19,233 nt of DNA, taken from positions 46,156 to 65,388 of the forward strand of contig DHIO01000033.1 in assembly GCA_002403855.1 (NCBI GenBank), read 5' to 3'. The DNA comes from Acidimicrobiia bacterium UBA4744. Lineage in GTDB: Bacteria > Actinomycetota > Acidimicrobiia > Spongiisociales > UBA4744. The notes under the pieces were generated by a model. It had not been told where the DNA came from, made no database searches, and saw only the letters and a list, made by a program, of their open reading frames with translations. Numbering within the stretch: position 1 is the stretch's first letter; every line of letters begins with the position of its first letter. Made by a program: the position numbers and the translations under genes. This document shows positions 1 to 9,366 of this stretch, piece by piece.

Positions 1-49
1 AACCTTGAACCTGCAACCTTGAACCTGCAACCTGCAACCCGCAACCTGC
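1..49. repeat. Degenerate heptanucleotide tandem repeat (7 units)
   Basis: Seven consecutive 7-bp units read AACCTTG, AACCTGC, AACCTTG, AACCTGC, AACCTGC, AACCCGC, AACCTGC. The tract ends about 10 bp before the stop codon of galK and touches the left edge of the window, so it may continue outside. A related 7-bp repeat lies at 12010-12081. Nothing coding is apparent in 1-59. The sequence stopping inside a repeat fits a contig broken by repetitive DNA, which is an inference. Confidence 0.85.
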
Positions 50-59
50 ACGGCCGCCT

Positions 60-1214
60 TCACCCCTTGGTCGGAAGCACCTCTTCTGCCGAGGTCCCTT
101 CGGTGGGCCGGGTAGGAATAGCCGTACCCTCGAGGCCGGTGGCCCGCTCGTAACGTTCCAGGGTTTGCGTTTCGAACCCCCCGGCCCGATCGGCGGCAAC
201 CAGCGCAACGCACGATCCGCCGAACCCACCCCCGGTCATACGGGCCCCGTAGCAGCCCGGTGATCCCAGCGCCGCCTCCGTCATGGCGTCGAGAGCAGGC
301 GAGGAGATTTCGAAATCGTCCCGCATGCTGGCGTGGCTGGCTTTCATCAGCTCCCCCGCGGCGATCAGGTTGCCTTCGTTGAGGGTGGCGGCCATGTCGA
401 GTGTGCGGCGGTTTTCGAGCACGACGTGCCGGGCTCGCCGGAACACAGTCGGGCTGAGCCGTTCCCGGCCCCCTTCCAGGGTTGCCCAATCCAGGTCGCG
501 GAGAGCCGCTACCCCAAAAGCGGAGGCGGCTTCCTCGCAGCTCCTCCGCCGGTCGTTGTAGGCCGAGTCGACCAGCTCCCGGCGGGTCGACGTGTCCAGC
601 ACGACGACAACGGCTCCAGGAGGAAGAAGTGCAGGAGTCCAGGTCAGGGTGCGACAATCGATCAACAGCGCCCGGTCGGCCCGACCGGCCGCGCAGATCA
701 GCTGATCCATGATCCCGCAGTTCATGCCGACCCAGTCGTTCTCGGCTCGTTGGGATATCACCGCCATTTCCACCGGGTCCCAGGGGAACGGTGACACCTC
801 CGCGAACGCCCGGGCCACCCCCAGTTCGAGGGCGGCCGACGACGACAGTCCGGCCCCGGTGGGGATGTTGCTGACAATCGTCCCCTCCCACCCGGCCAGG
901 TTCTTGCCGGCGCGCAGCAACTCGTACGCGACGCCTTGCACGTACGCGGCCCAGCCCCCGCCCCGCGACAGGGCCGAAAGCGAGAACTCCTCCCTTTGGT
1001 CCCCCAACGCCGACCACATTCGAACGGTGTCGTCCGGCCGGGCTCGGAGGGCGATCCAGAGCGCCCGCTCGATAGCGAGGGGGAGCACGAACCCGTCGTT
1101 GTAATCGGTGTGCTCCCCGATCAGATTCACGCGACCGGGCGACCGGATGAGGAGGTCCGGCATCGCTCCGAAACGGTCCCGAAACGCCCCTACCGCCGCC
1201 TCGCCGCTCTTCAC
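60..1214 (-). CDS. galK: Galactokinase
   Basis: Phosphorylates alpha-D-galactose to galactose-1-phosphate with ATP, the entry step of the cytoplasmic Leloir pathway. The 384-residue protein has the usual length and the three GHMP-kinase motifs in order. The galactokinase signature, including GRVNLIGEHTDY, spans about 27-45. The ATP-binding loop NIPTGAGLSSSAALELG is near 116-132, and the glycine-rich motif GARMTGGGFGGS is near 323-334. Asp170 in GIMDQ fits the catalytic base. The start is GTG at 1214, which overlaps the galT stop codon in a 4-bp GTGA, so the gene is probably translationally coupled to galT in a galT-galK operon. No epimerase (galE) gene is present in the window. Identification is secure. 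Confidence 0.96.
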   Translation of the reverse strand: MKSGEAAVGAFRDRFGAMPDLLIRSPGRVNLIGEHTDYNDGFVLPLAIERALWIALRARPDDTVRMWSALGDQREEFSLSALSRGGGWAAYVQGVAYELLRAGKNLAGWEGTIVSNIPTGAGLSSSAALELGVARAFAEVSPFPWDPVEMAVISQRAENDWVGMNCGIMDQLICAAGRADRALLIDCRTLTWTPALLPPGAVVVVLDTSTRRELVDSAYNDRRRSCEEAASAFGVAALRDLDWATLEGGRERLSPTVFRRARHVVLENRRTLDMAATLNEGNLIAAGELMKASHASMRDDFEISSPALDAMTEAALGSPGCYGARMTGGGFGGSCVALVAADRAGGFETQTLERYERATGLEGTAIPTRPTEGTSAEEVLPTKG

Positions 1215-2245
1215 TCGCCTCTCCGCGTGTAATGCAGCGGGGAGACCTCTTGCAGACGCCGCGCCGCATCCTCCGGTGTGAGGTCCCGCTGGCCCTCAGC
1301 CAGCATCTCGTAACCCACCATGAATTTGCGCATCGTGGCATTCAAGAGCGGCGGATAGAAATGGGCGTGCAGCTGCCAGTGGGGGGCGCGTTCCGTCCCG
1401 GGCGCTCCGTGCCATCCCATTGAATACGGGAACGGTCGCTCAAAGAGGTTGTCGTAGCGAACGAGCAAGCTCGAGAGCACCTCGGACAAGGCCTCCCGTT
1501 GCTCGGCGGACAGCTCCGGGAGGCGGGACACCGCCCGGCGGGGGAGCAGGAGTACCTCGAAGGGCCACGTTGCCCAGTACGGGACGGTGGCCATCCATTC
1601 ACGGTTCTCGACCACGATCCGCGTTTCCTCTTTGGCCTCCCGGTCGGCATATTCCACGAGGAGAGAGAGGCCGGACGTGGTGTAGTGGTCGTGCTGGTGC
1701 TTGTCCTCGAGGTACGCCTGGGTCGGGAGCGCCGTTCCCGCCCAGATCTGACCGTGGGGGTGAGGATTGGAAGCGCCCATCTCTTCGCCGCGGTTTTCGA
1801 ACACTTGAACCCACCGAAAGGTTTGCGCCAGCTCGGCGGTTTCACTTGCCCACAGGTCGATGGTTCGTCGGATCTCTTCGGCTCCCATCAGGGCCAGAGT
1901 CAGGTCGTGGCGTGGCGAGAAGCAGACTACCCGGCAGGTGCCCTGCTCGGTCTCGGCCCGGAAGAGCGGATGTGGTTCGTCGTTGATGAGGGGAGTTTCG
2001 GGCCTGAGCGAGGCGAAATCGTTGGTGAAGACGAAGGTCCCCGAGTAGTCGGGGTTTACCACTCCGCCGGCGCGCGTGTTACGCGGGCAAAGGTAGCAGC
2101 CGGGGTCGTAGGCGGGCCGTTCGTCACCCGATGCCGGTTCGAGCTTGCCCGACCACGGGCGCCGGGTCCTTCCGGCCGCCACCAGCGTCCACATGCCGGT
2201 CAGCGGGTTGAAACGCCGATGGGGATGGTCCTCGAGCGGTCGCAT
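1211..2245 (-). CDS. galT: Galactose-1-phosphate uridylyltransferase
   Basis: Transfers UMP from UDP-glucose to galactose-1-phosphate, giving UDP-galactose and glucose-1-phosphate (Leloir pathway). At 344 residues it has the normal length of class I GalT, a HIT-superfamily enzyme. The N-terminus HPHRRFNPLTG is typical. The putative zinc ligands are C50 and C53 in CYLCP, H113 and H162. The active-site motif NPHPHGQIW near 160-168 carries the nucleophilic histidine H164 and Q166. The ATG at 2245 gives the expected family N-terminus. It is first in a galT-galK operon and diverges from glpD across a 79-bp gap. No strong ribosome-binding site is seen. Confidence 0.96.
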   Translation of the reverse strand: MRPLEDHPHRRFNPLTGMWTLVAAGRTRRPWSGKLEPASGDERPAYDPGCYLCPRNTRAGGVVNPDYSGTFVFTNDFASLRPETPLINDEPHPLFRAETEQGTCRVVCFSPRHDLTLALMGAEEIRRTIDLWASETAELAQTFRWVQVFENRGEEMGASNPHPHGQIWAGTALPTQAYLEDKHQHDHYTTSGLSLLVEYADREAKEETRIVVENREWMATVPYWATWPFEVLLLPRRAVSRLPELSAEQREALSEVLSSLLVRYDNLFERPFPYSMGWHGAPGTERAPHWQLHAHFYPPLLNATMRKFMVGYEMLAEGQRDLTPEDAARRLQEVSPLHYTRRGE

Positions 2246-2324
2246 TGCATCTCGTTTTCGGGGTTCGTCGACACCCTACGATACTCAGGGACGACACGAG
2301 CAACGACGGCGCCGGAGGTGCACT
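2246..2324. promoter_or_regulatory. Divergent promoter region between galT and glpD
   Basis: These 79 bp separate the two start codons. A plus-strand -10-like TACGAT (2277-2282) and a minus-strand TATCGT (2278-2283) overlap almost completely, so RNA polymerase might be able to serve only one direction at a time. Neither has a recognisable -35 box at the right distance. A good Shine-Dalgarno, GGAGGTG at 2314-2320, lies 4 nt before the glpD ATG. The ribosome-binding site is convincing; the promoter assignment is tentative. Confidence 0.3.
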
Positions 2325-4043
2325 ATGACGGGTAATCCCTGGCCACAGGGTCTCGGCCCGGAACAGCGAGCCCGCGATCTCGATCGCATGAAGGCGGGAC
2401 CGTTCGATGTCGTCGTGATCGGCGCCGGAGTCACCGGGGCCGGTACGGCGCTCGATGCCGCAACCAGAGGGCTGTCGGTGGCGCTCATCGAGCAGCGGGA
2501 CTATGCCTCGGGTACCTCCAGTCGATCCTCCAAGTTGTTTCACGGTGGTTTGCGCTATCTGGAGCAGTTCAATTTCAAGCTGGTGATGGAAGCGCTCCAT
2601 GAGCGCAACCTCATGCTCAACGTGCTCTGCCCCCACCTGGCCAGTCCGATCACCTTCCTGTATCCGCTTCAGCATCCGGTCTGGGAGCGGGCCTACGTGG
2701 GCGCCGGGGTGCTCATCTACGACCTGCTGGCCGCGGTGGGCGACAATCCGTTGCCCCACCACAGACATCTGAGCCGTCGTAGGGCCCTGAGGCTGGCACC
2801 CGCCCTGCGGCGCGACACCCTCGTCGGTGCTCTGATCTACTCGGACGCCCGAGTCGATGATGCCCGGCACACCATGATGATCGCCCGCACCGCTTCGAAA
2901 TACGGAGCGGCGATGACCCCCAGCGTGCGGGCGGTTGGCTTCGAGCGAGAAGGGGACCGGGTGGTGGGGGTTCAGGTTCGTGATCTCGAATCCGGCGGGG
3001 AATTCGTGATCGGTTCCAAACAGGTGGTCAACACGTCGGGAGTGTGGACCGACGAGGTACAGGAGAAGGCGGGGCGGGGCCGTATCCATGTACGCGCCTC
3101 CAAGGGGATCCATCTGGTCGTCCCGCGAGATCGCATCCATTCCGATACCGGGATGATTCTCCGTACCGAGAAGAGCGTGCTGTTTGTCATCCCCTGGGGC
3201 CGGCATTGGATAATCGGCACCACGGACACCGAGTGGGATCTCGATCTCGCTCACCCGGCGGCCAGTCGGGCCGACATCGACTACCTGATCGACCACGTCA
3301 ACACGGTGTTGAAGGAACCTCTCCGGCACGAAGACATCGAGGGGGTGTATGCAGGATTACGTCCTCTGCTCGAGGGCGAGTCGGACGCCACCAGCCGGTT
3401 GAGCCGCGAGCATGCCGTTTCCCAGGCTGTGCCCGGTCTCATCTCGGTGGCCGGCGGGAAATACACCACCTACCGGGTGATGGCCGAAGACGCCGTCGAC
3501 ATGGTCGCCGCCAATTTCGACGAGAAGGTGCCCGCGGCGGTCACCGCTTCGACCCCCCTGGTCGGAGCAGATGGTTTCCGGGCCCTGTGGAATCGGCGAG
3601 AGCAGCTCGCTGCGGCGTCGGGCCTTCACGTTGTCCGGATCGAACACCTGCTCGGCAGGTACGGGTCGTTGATCTGGGAAGTCCTCGACCTGATCCGTGA
3701 GCGACCCGAACTCGGCCGTCCGCTCGCCGGTGCAGACGACTACCTGGCCGCAGAGGTCAGCTACGCGGCTTCCCATGAAGGGGCCCTGCACCTGGATGAT
3801 GCGCTGACCCGCCGAACGCGCGTTTCTATCGAAACCTGGGACCGGGGCGTGAACGCCGCCGAACCGGCCGCCCGCCTGATGGGAGCGGTGCTCGGATGGA
3901 CGGAGGAGACGGTCGCCAGGGAGATCGAGCACTACCTCGCCCGGGTCGCAGCCGAACGCGAGTCTCAGCAACAGATGGATGATCAGACGGCCGATGCCGC
4001 ACGGCTGGGAGCGCCCGACGTGCGGACCGGACACCGGGAGTAA
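2325..4043 (+). CDS. glpD: Aerobic glycerol-3-phosphate dehydrogenase (FAD-dependent)
   Basis: Oxidises sn-glycerol-3-phosphate to dihydroxyacetone phosphate at the membrane, passing electrons from FAD to the quinone pool. The protein from ATG 2325 has 572 residues, normal for GlpD. The FAD-binding Rossmann motif VIGAGVTGAG is near 31-40. It is followed by the GlpD signature GTSSRSSKLFHGGLRYL, a DAO-type oxidoreductase fold and the C-terminal helical domain. The frame is open back to 2145, but that extension is antisense to galT, is arginine-rich and does not resemble the family. ATG 2325 has the Shine-Dalgarno GGAGGTG 4 nt upstream and places the FAD motif correctly. It is divergent from galT; hutU follows after 80 bp. 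Confidence 0.95.
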   Translation: MTGNPWPQGLGPEQRARDLDRMKAGPFDVVVIGAGVTGAGTALDAATRGLSVALIEQRDYASGTSSRSSKLFHGGLRYLEQFNFKLVMEALHERNLMLNVLCPHLASPITFLYPLQHPVWERAYVGAGVLIYDLLAAVGDNPLPHHRHLSRRRALRLAPALRRDTLVGALIYSDARVDDARHTMMIARTASKYGAAMTPSVRAVGFEREGDRVVGVQVRDLESGGEFVIGSKQVVNTSGVWTDEVQEKAGRGRIHVRASKGIHLVVPRDRIHSDTGMILRTEKSVLFVIPWGRHWIIGTTDTEWDLDLAHPAASRADIDYLIDHVNTVLKEPLRHEDIEGVYAGLRPLLEGESDATSRLSREHAVSQAVPGLISVAGGKYTTYRVMAEDAVDMVAANFDEKVPAAVTASTPLVGADGFRALWNRREQLAAASGLHVVRIEHLLGRYGSLIWEVLDLIRERPELGRPLAGADDYLAAEVSYAASHEGALHLDDALTRRTRVSIETWDRGVNAAEPAARLMGAVLGWTEETVAREIEHYLARVAAERESQQQMDDQTADAARLGAPDVRTGHRE

Positions 4044-4090
4044 CCGAGGATCTCAGGGAGCCGGCTTCATCCGGCGGCGGTTCTGATCGG

Positions 4091-4117
4091 TAGCCTGGGT
4101 CACGACGACCACGGAGG
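4091..4117 (+). promoter_or_regulatory. Possible hutU -10 box and ribosome-binding site
   Basis: A TANNNT-type -10 candidate, TAGCCT (4091-4096), is followed by a clear Shine-Dalgarno GGAGG (4113-4117), 6 nt before the hutU ATG. No good -35 box is visible. The ribosome-binding site is convincing and fixes the start; the -10 call is weak. Confidence 0.3.
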
Positions 4118-4123
4118 CATACC

Positions 4124-5778
<1,655 letters not shown>

Positions 5779-5782
<4 letters not shown>

Positions 5783-7035
5783 CCGAGCAACCCAACCTCC
5801 TCCTGCGAGGGATTGGTGAACTGGTCACCAACGATCGAGGCGGTGCGGGTTTGCTCGGTATCGTCCATGAAGCAGCGGTGGCCATCTGCGGAGGAAAGGT
5901 GGCCTGGGCCGGACCCCTCGAGGCTCTCCCGGACGAGTATTTTGATTTGCCGGATCTCGACTGTGCCGGTCGGGCGGTGCTCCCCGGGTTCGTGGATTCC
6001 CACACCCACCTCGTCTTTGCCGGGGAACGCAGCGGCGAGTTCGAGAGCCGCCTCAAGGGGGAATCGTACGAGTCGATTCTGGAAGCCGGGGGCGGTATCC
6101 GGTCGACGGTTCGGGCGACCCGCCGGGCGGTGCAGGAGTCGGCCGCAGCCGGACTCCTGGAAAGCGCCCAGAGGCGGGCCGAGCGGATGCTGGCCCACGG
6201 AACCACCACGGTGGAGGTCAAGTCCGGATACGGGCTCGATGTGCCGACGGAGCTGAGAATGCTCGAAGCCGCCACCGCGCTCGGGAAGATGGTCTCGATC
6301 GACACGGTCACGACCGTGCTCGCCGCGCACGTGGTTCCTCCGGAGTACGCGGATGACCGGGACGGCTACGTCCGCCACGTGGAGGAAGAGATGTTGCCGG
6401 TGCTGGCGCCACTGGCCCGTTACTGCGATGTCTTCTGCGACCGCGGTGCGTTCACCGTGCCGGAGGCGCGCCGGATCCTCGCAGCCGGGAAGCGGCAGGG
6501 GTTGAAGCCGAAAGTCCATGCAGAGCAACTCGCCGCCACCGGGGCGGCCGTGCTGGCCGCCGAGGTGGGGGCGGTTTCCGCCGATCACCTGGACCACATC
6601 GACGCCGAAGGTGCGTCGGCGCTGGCCGCCGCCGGCACCGTGGCAACGCTGTTGCCGGGTGCATCCTTCTCGATGCGTTCGCCCCAGGCTCCCGCCCGGC
6701 TCCTCTGGGATGCGGGGGTTACCGTGGCCGTCGCCACCGACTGCAACCCCGGTACTTCCTATGTGGAGAGCATGCAGTTCGTGATTGCCGTCGCCGCTCT
6801 GGAGATGGGGCTCTCACCGGCTGAGGCGGTATGGGCGGCCACCCGCGGCGGTGCGTACGCCCTCGAGGAACCCCGGAAGGGCTGGATAGGAAAGGGGACA
6901 CTCGCGGACATGGTGATCCTCGACGCACCCTCCCATGTCCACATCCCCTACCGGCCCGGCGCCAATCTGGTCTGGAAGGTCATCAAGGGCGGTGTCGTGG
7001 TCGTTGGTTCCTCCGGTATGCGGCAAGAACCCTGA
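5779..7035 (+). CDS. hutI: Imidazolonepropionase
   Basis: Hydrolyses 4-imidazolone-5-propionate to N-formimino-L-glutamate, the third step of histidine degradation. It is a metal-dependent amidohydrolase with a TIM-barrel fold. The metal-binding and catalytic motifs are visible: DSHTHLVFAGER (H75, H77), LAAHVVPPEY (H184), KVHAEQ (H247, E249), SADHLDH (H270) and VATDCNPGTSY (D321). The length of 418 residues is normal. It starts with GTG at 5779, overlapping the hutU stop by 4 bp. Its TGA (7033-7035) directly abuts the stop codon of the convergent transporter gene, with no spacer. Identification is secure. Confidence 0.97.
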
Positions 7036-7875
7036 CTACCCGGCGGCGATGAGCGCCGTGCCCGCCAGGGCGAGAACCACGCCCCCTACCTGCGAAGGGC
7101 TGAGACGCTCGTGGAGCACCACCCTCGCCAGCAGCACGGTGGCGGCCGGGTACAGCGAAGTCAACACCGCCACCAGGACGAGGAGACCACTGCGGGTGGC
7201 GTAGAGGAACAGCGCATTGGCGATGATATCGAGCAAGCCGGCTCCGAGAACCAGGCGATTGGTCTCGGCGCGAATCGAGACCCTTCCGGGGAGGACGGCC
7301 AGGAGCAACCAGAGCGGGGCTAGAGACCCCATCCGTGCTCCCACCAGCGGCCACACCCCGCTGTCCGGCGAAGCGTTCGACAGGAATATGAAGAAGGCTC
7401 CGAAGCCGATACCGGCGGCAAAGGCCTCGGGCAATCCGGCGGAGCGGTTCCATCCAGTGGTGGCGACACCGGGGGAGGCAGGGGACCAGCCGACTATGAA
7501 GATGGCGAGTAGGGCAACGACGGCCCCCGACATCGCAAGGGCAGAAGGTCGATCTCCGGCGAGCAGCCCGTACAACGCCGGCACAATCGCGCCCACCCCG
7601 GCCGTTACCGGCGCCACTACCCCCATCCGGCCCCGCGACAATCCCCGGTAGAGGGCAACCAGGCCGGCGCCCCCACTGGTCCCGGCGGCCGCGCCCCACA
7701 GCAGGTCTGCAGTCGTGTAGGCCTCCGGCGGAAAGGCAGCCAGGAGCGCCACGATCAGAGCCAAACCGTAGAGTTGTGAAACCGCGACCACCCGGAGAGG
7801 GCGGGACCGACGCGACGCCAGCCCGCCTAGGAAGTCGCCGGCACCGAAGGCGGCGGCGGACAGAATGGCCAGCAC
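7036..7875 (-). CDS. EamA-type drug/metabolite (DMT) transporter
   Basis: A very hydrophobic protein with about ten predicted membrane helices arranged as two EamA repeats, typical of DMT-superfamily permeases that export or take up small metabolites. The substrate cannot be told from sequence. The N-terminal motif FGAGDFLGGLASRRSRPL and the C-terminal repeat, with LVLVAVLTSLYPAATVLLA and the ending ERLSPSQVGGVVLALAGTALIAAG, are characteristic. The frame is open up to 8091, but that part is antisense to the GDPD gene and hydrophilic. GTG 7875 gives 279 residues and a family-like N-terminus. GTG 7923 is an alternative, and a GGAGGG sits 14 nt upstream of GTG 7875. It is convergent with hutI at zero distance and divergent from the GDPD gene. 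Confidence 0.87.
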   Translation of the reverse strand: MLAILSAAAFGAGDFLGGLASRRSRPLRVVAVSQLYGLALIVALLAAFPPEAYTTADLLWGAAAGTSGGAGLVALYRGLSRGRMGVVAPVTAGVGAIVPALYGLLAGDRPSALAMSGAVVALLAIFIVGWSPASPGVATTGWNRSAGLPEAFAAGIGFGAFFIFLSNASPDSGVWPLVGARMGSLAPLWLLLAVLPGRVSIRAETNRLVLGAGLLDIIANALFLYATRSGLLVLVAVLTSLYPAATVLLARVVLHERLSPSQVGGVVLALAGTALIAAG

Positions 7876-7933
7876 GTTGGGCAGGAGAACCCTCCGGTTT
7901 GCGTGGTGGAGCGTAATGATCACTGCCGTCCAA

Positions 7934-7939
7934 TAGACT
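7934..7939 (+). promoter_or_regulatory. -10 box for a leaderless GDPD transcript
   Basis: TAGACT is followed by 8 nt and then GTG 7948, placing the expected transcription start at or next to the start codon. There is no Shine-Dalgarno sequence before this GTG. No clear -35 box is seen. The same geometry recurs before four other genes in the window, which strengthens the call. Confidence 0.45.
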
Positions 7940-7947
7940 CGGCCGGC

Positions 7948-8763
7948 GTGGAACGAGTCAGTCCCTTTGCCCGGGAACACCCCATCGCGTTCTCTCACCG
8001 AGGGGGCCGTTTGCGGTGGCCGGAGAACACCATGCTGGCTTTCCAGAAGTCGGCGGAACTCGGCTACCGGTACTTCGAGACCGACCTCCACCTATCGGCG
8101 GATGGGGTCCTCATCCTGTTCCACGACGACACCCTCGACCGGACCACCGACGGGTCGGGTCCCGTCAACGACTACACCGTGGAGGAACTGAAGGCGTTGG
8201 ATGCCGCGTTCCGTTTCGGAGCAGATCACGGGTGGCCCTACCGGGGGCAGGGGGTCACCATTCCGACGTTGGAAGAGGTCATGGGCGAGTTTCCGGACGC
8301 TTCGTTCACTTTGGAGCTCAAGCAAGCAGGCCTGGCAGGCCCGCTGGTGCAGTTCATCGAACGTGATGGGCTCTGGGGCCGCGTGATGGTCGGCGGATAC
8401 ACGGATGTGTGGCTGAGAGAAGTGCGGCGCTTGTCCGGTGGCCGGGTGCCCACTTCGAGCGCCCGGCATGAAACGTTCCTCTTCTGGTTGGCCAGCCGGG
8501 TGGGGCTGGGCCTGCCGATTGCGGCGGATGCCCTACAGGTGCCCGTCACCCGCTACAACCTCACGGTGGTAGACCGTCGGTTCATCCGGGCGGCCCATCG
8601 AGCCGGGAAGCAAGTGCACGTGTGGACCATCAACGACCCTCCCGAGATGCACCGGCTGCTCGACCTGGGCGTCGACGGCCTGATGACCGACGTGCCGGAC
8701 GTGTTGCTGGAGGTCATGGCGGACCGGGGAACGGGCGGACCGCACCACCCTCCTTCACGCTAG
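7948..8763 (+). CDS. Glycerophosphodiester phosphodiesterase
   Basis: Hydrolyses glycerophosphodiesters to glycerol-3-phosphate and an alcohol, which could feed GlpD. The GDPD TIM-barrel motifs are present: the HRGG start (SHRGGRLRWPENT), ETDLHLSADGVLILFHDDTLDRTTDG with the metal-binding E and D and the second catalytic H, FTLELK, and the C-terminal HVWTINDPPEMHRLLDLGVDGLMTD. A longer start at ATG 7903 is possible. GTG 7948 is preferred because a -10 box ends 8 nt before it; it gives 271 residues. No signal peptide is seen, so the enzyme is probably cytoplasmic. The 3' end overlaps leuD tail to tail by 9 bp. Confidence 0.93.
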   Translation: MERVSPFAREHPIAFSHRGGRLRWPENTMLAFQKSAELGYRYFETDLHLSADGVLILFHDDTLDRTTDGSGPVNDYTVEELKALDAAFRFGADHGWPYRGQGVTIPTLEEVMGEFPDASFTLELKQAGLAGPLVQFIERDGLWGRVMVGGYTDVWLREVRRLSGGRVPTSSARHETFLFWLASRVGLGLPIAADALQVPVTRYNLTVVDRRFIRAAHRAGKQVHVWTINDPPEMHRLLDLGVDGLMTDVPDVLLEVMADRGTGGPHHPPSR

Positions 8764-9366
8764 AGCGGGTCGATGGGCGGGCCGTCCCTCTTCGAATTTG
8801 GCGATCTGTTCGCCGCGTTGCAGGGTCAGCTCGATGTCGTCGAGGCCGTGCAGCAAGCGGTGTTTGACGAAGGGATCGATCTCGAAGGTCGCGGCGAAGC
8901 CCTCGGCCGTCACCGTCTGATCGGTCAGGTCGATGACCACCTCTGCGTCGGGATGCTGCTGGGCGAGCTCAGTGAGCCAGATCACCTCTTTGGGAGAAAG
9001 CTCCACCGGCAACAAGCCGATCTTGGTGCAGTTGGTTCTGAAGATGTCGGCAAACGACGGGGCGACGACTGCCCGGAACCCCCAATCCTGGAGACCCCAT
9101 GGAGCGTGCTCGCGGGAAGATCCACTGCCGAAGTTGCGGCCGGTTACCAAGACACCGGCGTTCTGGTATTCCGGTCGATTGAGCACGAAGCCGGGGTCCA
9201 GGTCGCCGTCGGGCGTCCTGCGCCAGTCGTGGAACAGGAACTCGCCGTATCCGGTGCGCTCTACTCTCTTGAGGAATTGCTTGGGCATGATCTGGTCGGT
9301 GTCGATGTCGGCGCGGGGAAGTGGCGCCATGGAGGCTCGGATCGAGAGGAAGGGCTCCAAAGTCAC
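8755..9366 (-). CDS. leuD: 3-isopropylmalate dehydratase small subunit
   Basis: Small subunit of isopropylmalate isomerase, which interconverts 2- and 3-isopropylmalate in leucine biosynthesis. The aconitase 'swivel' domain motifs are clear: ADIDTDQIMPKQFLKR near 19-34 and GRNFGSGSSREHAPW near 76-90. It ends with the usual ELT/GEQIAKFE-type tail. The frame is open back to 9729 through leuC. GTG 9366 overlaps the leuC stop as GTGA and gives 203 residues, the normal LeuD length. The last 9 bp overlap the convergent GDPD gene. Confidence 0.95.
   Translation of the reverse strand: MTLEPFLSIRASMAPLPRADIDTDQIMPKQFLKRVERTGYGEFLFHDWRRTPDGDLDPGFVLNRPEYQNAGVLVTGRNFGSGSSREHAPWGLQDWGFRAVVAPSFADIFRTNCTKIGLLPVELSPKEVIWLTELAQQHPDAEVVIDLTDQTVTAEGFAATFEIDPFVKHRLLHGLDDIELTLQRGEQIAKFEEGRPAHRPALA

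Noticed and set aside
2124..3329. 401-codon open frame antisense to glpD and galT
   Set aside because: It overlaps the well-identified glpD and galT and its translation has no recognisable domain. Long antisense frames are expected in DNA of this GC content.
4060..4075. Terminator between glpD and hutU
   Set aside because: GCCGG and CCGGC form a 5-bp stem with a 6-nt loop, but no T-run follows and such stems are common by chance at this GC content.
7903..7947. ATG 7903 as the GDPD start
   Set aside because: It lies upstream of the -10 box TAGACT, adds 15 residues without family similarity and has no ribosome-binding site; GTG 7948 is preferred, though not proven.
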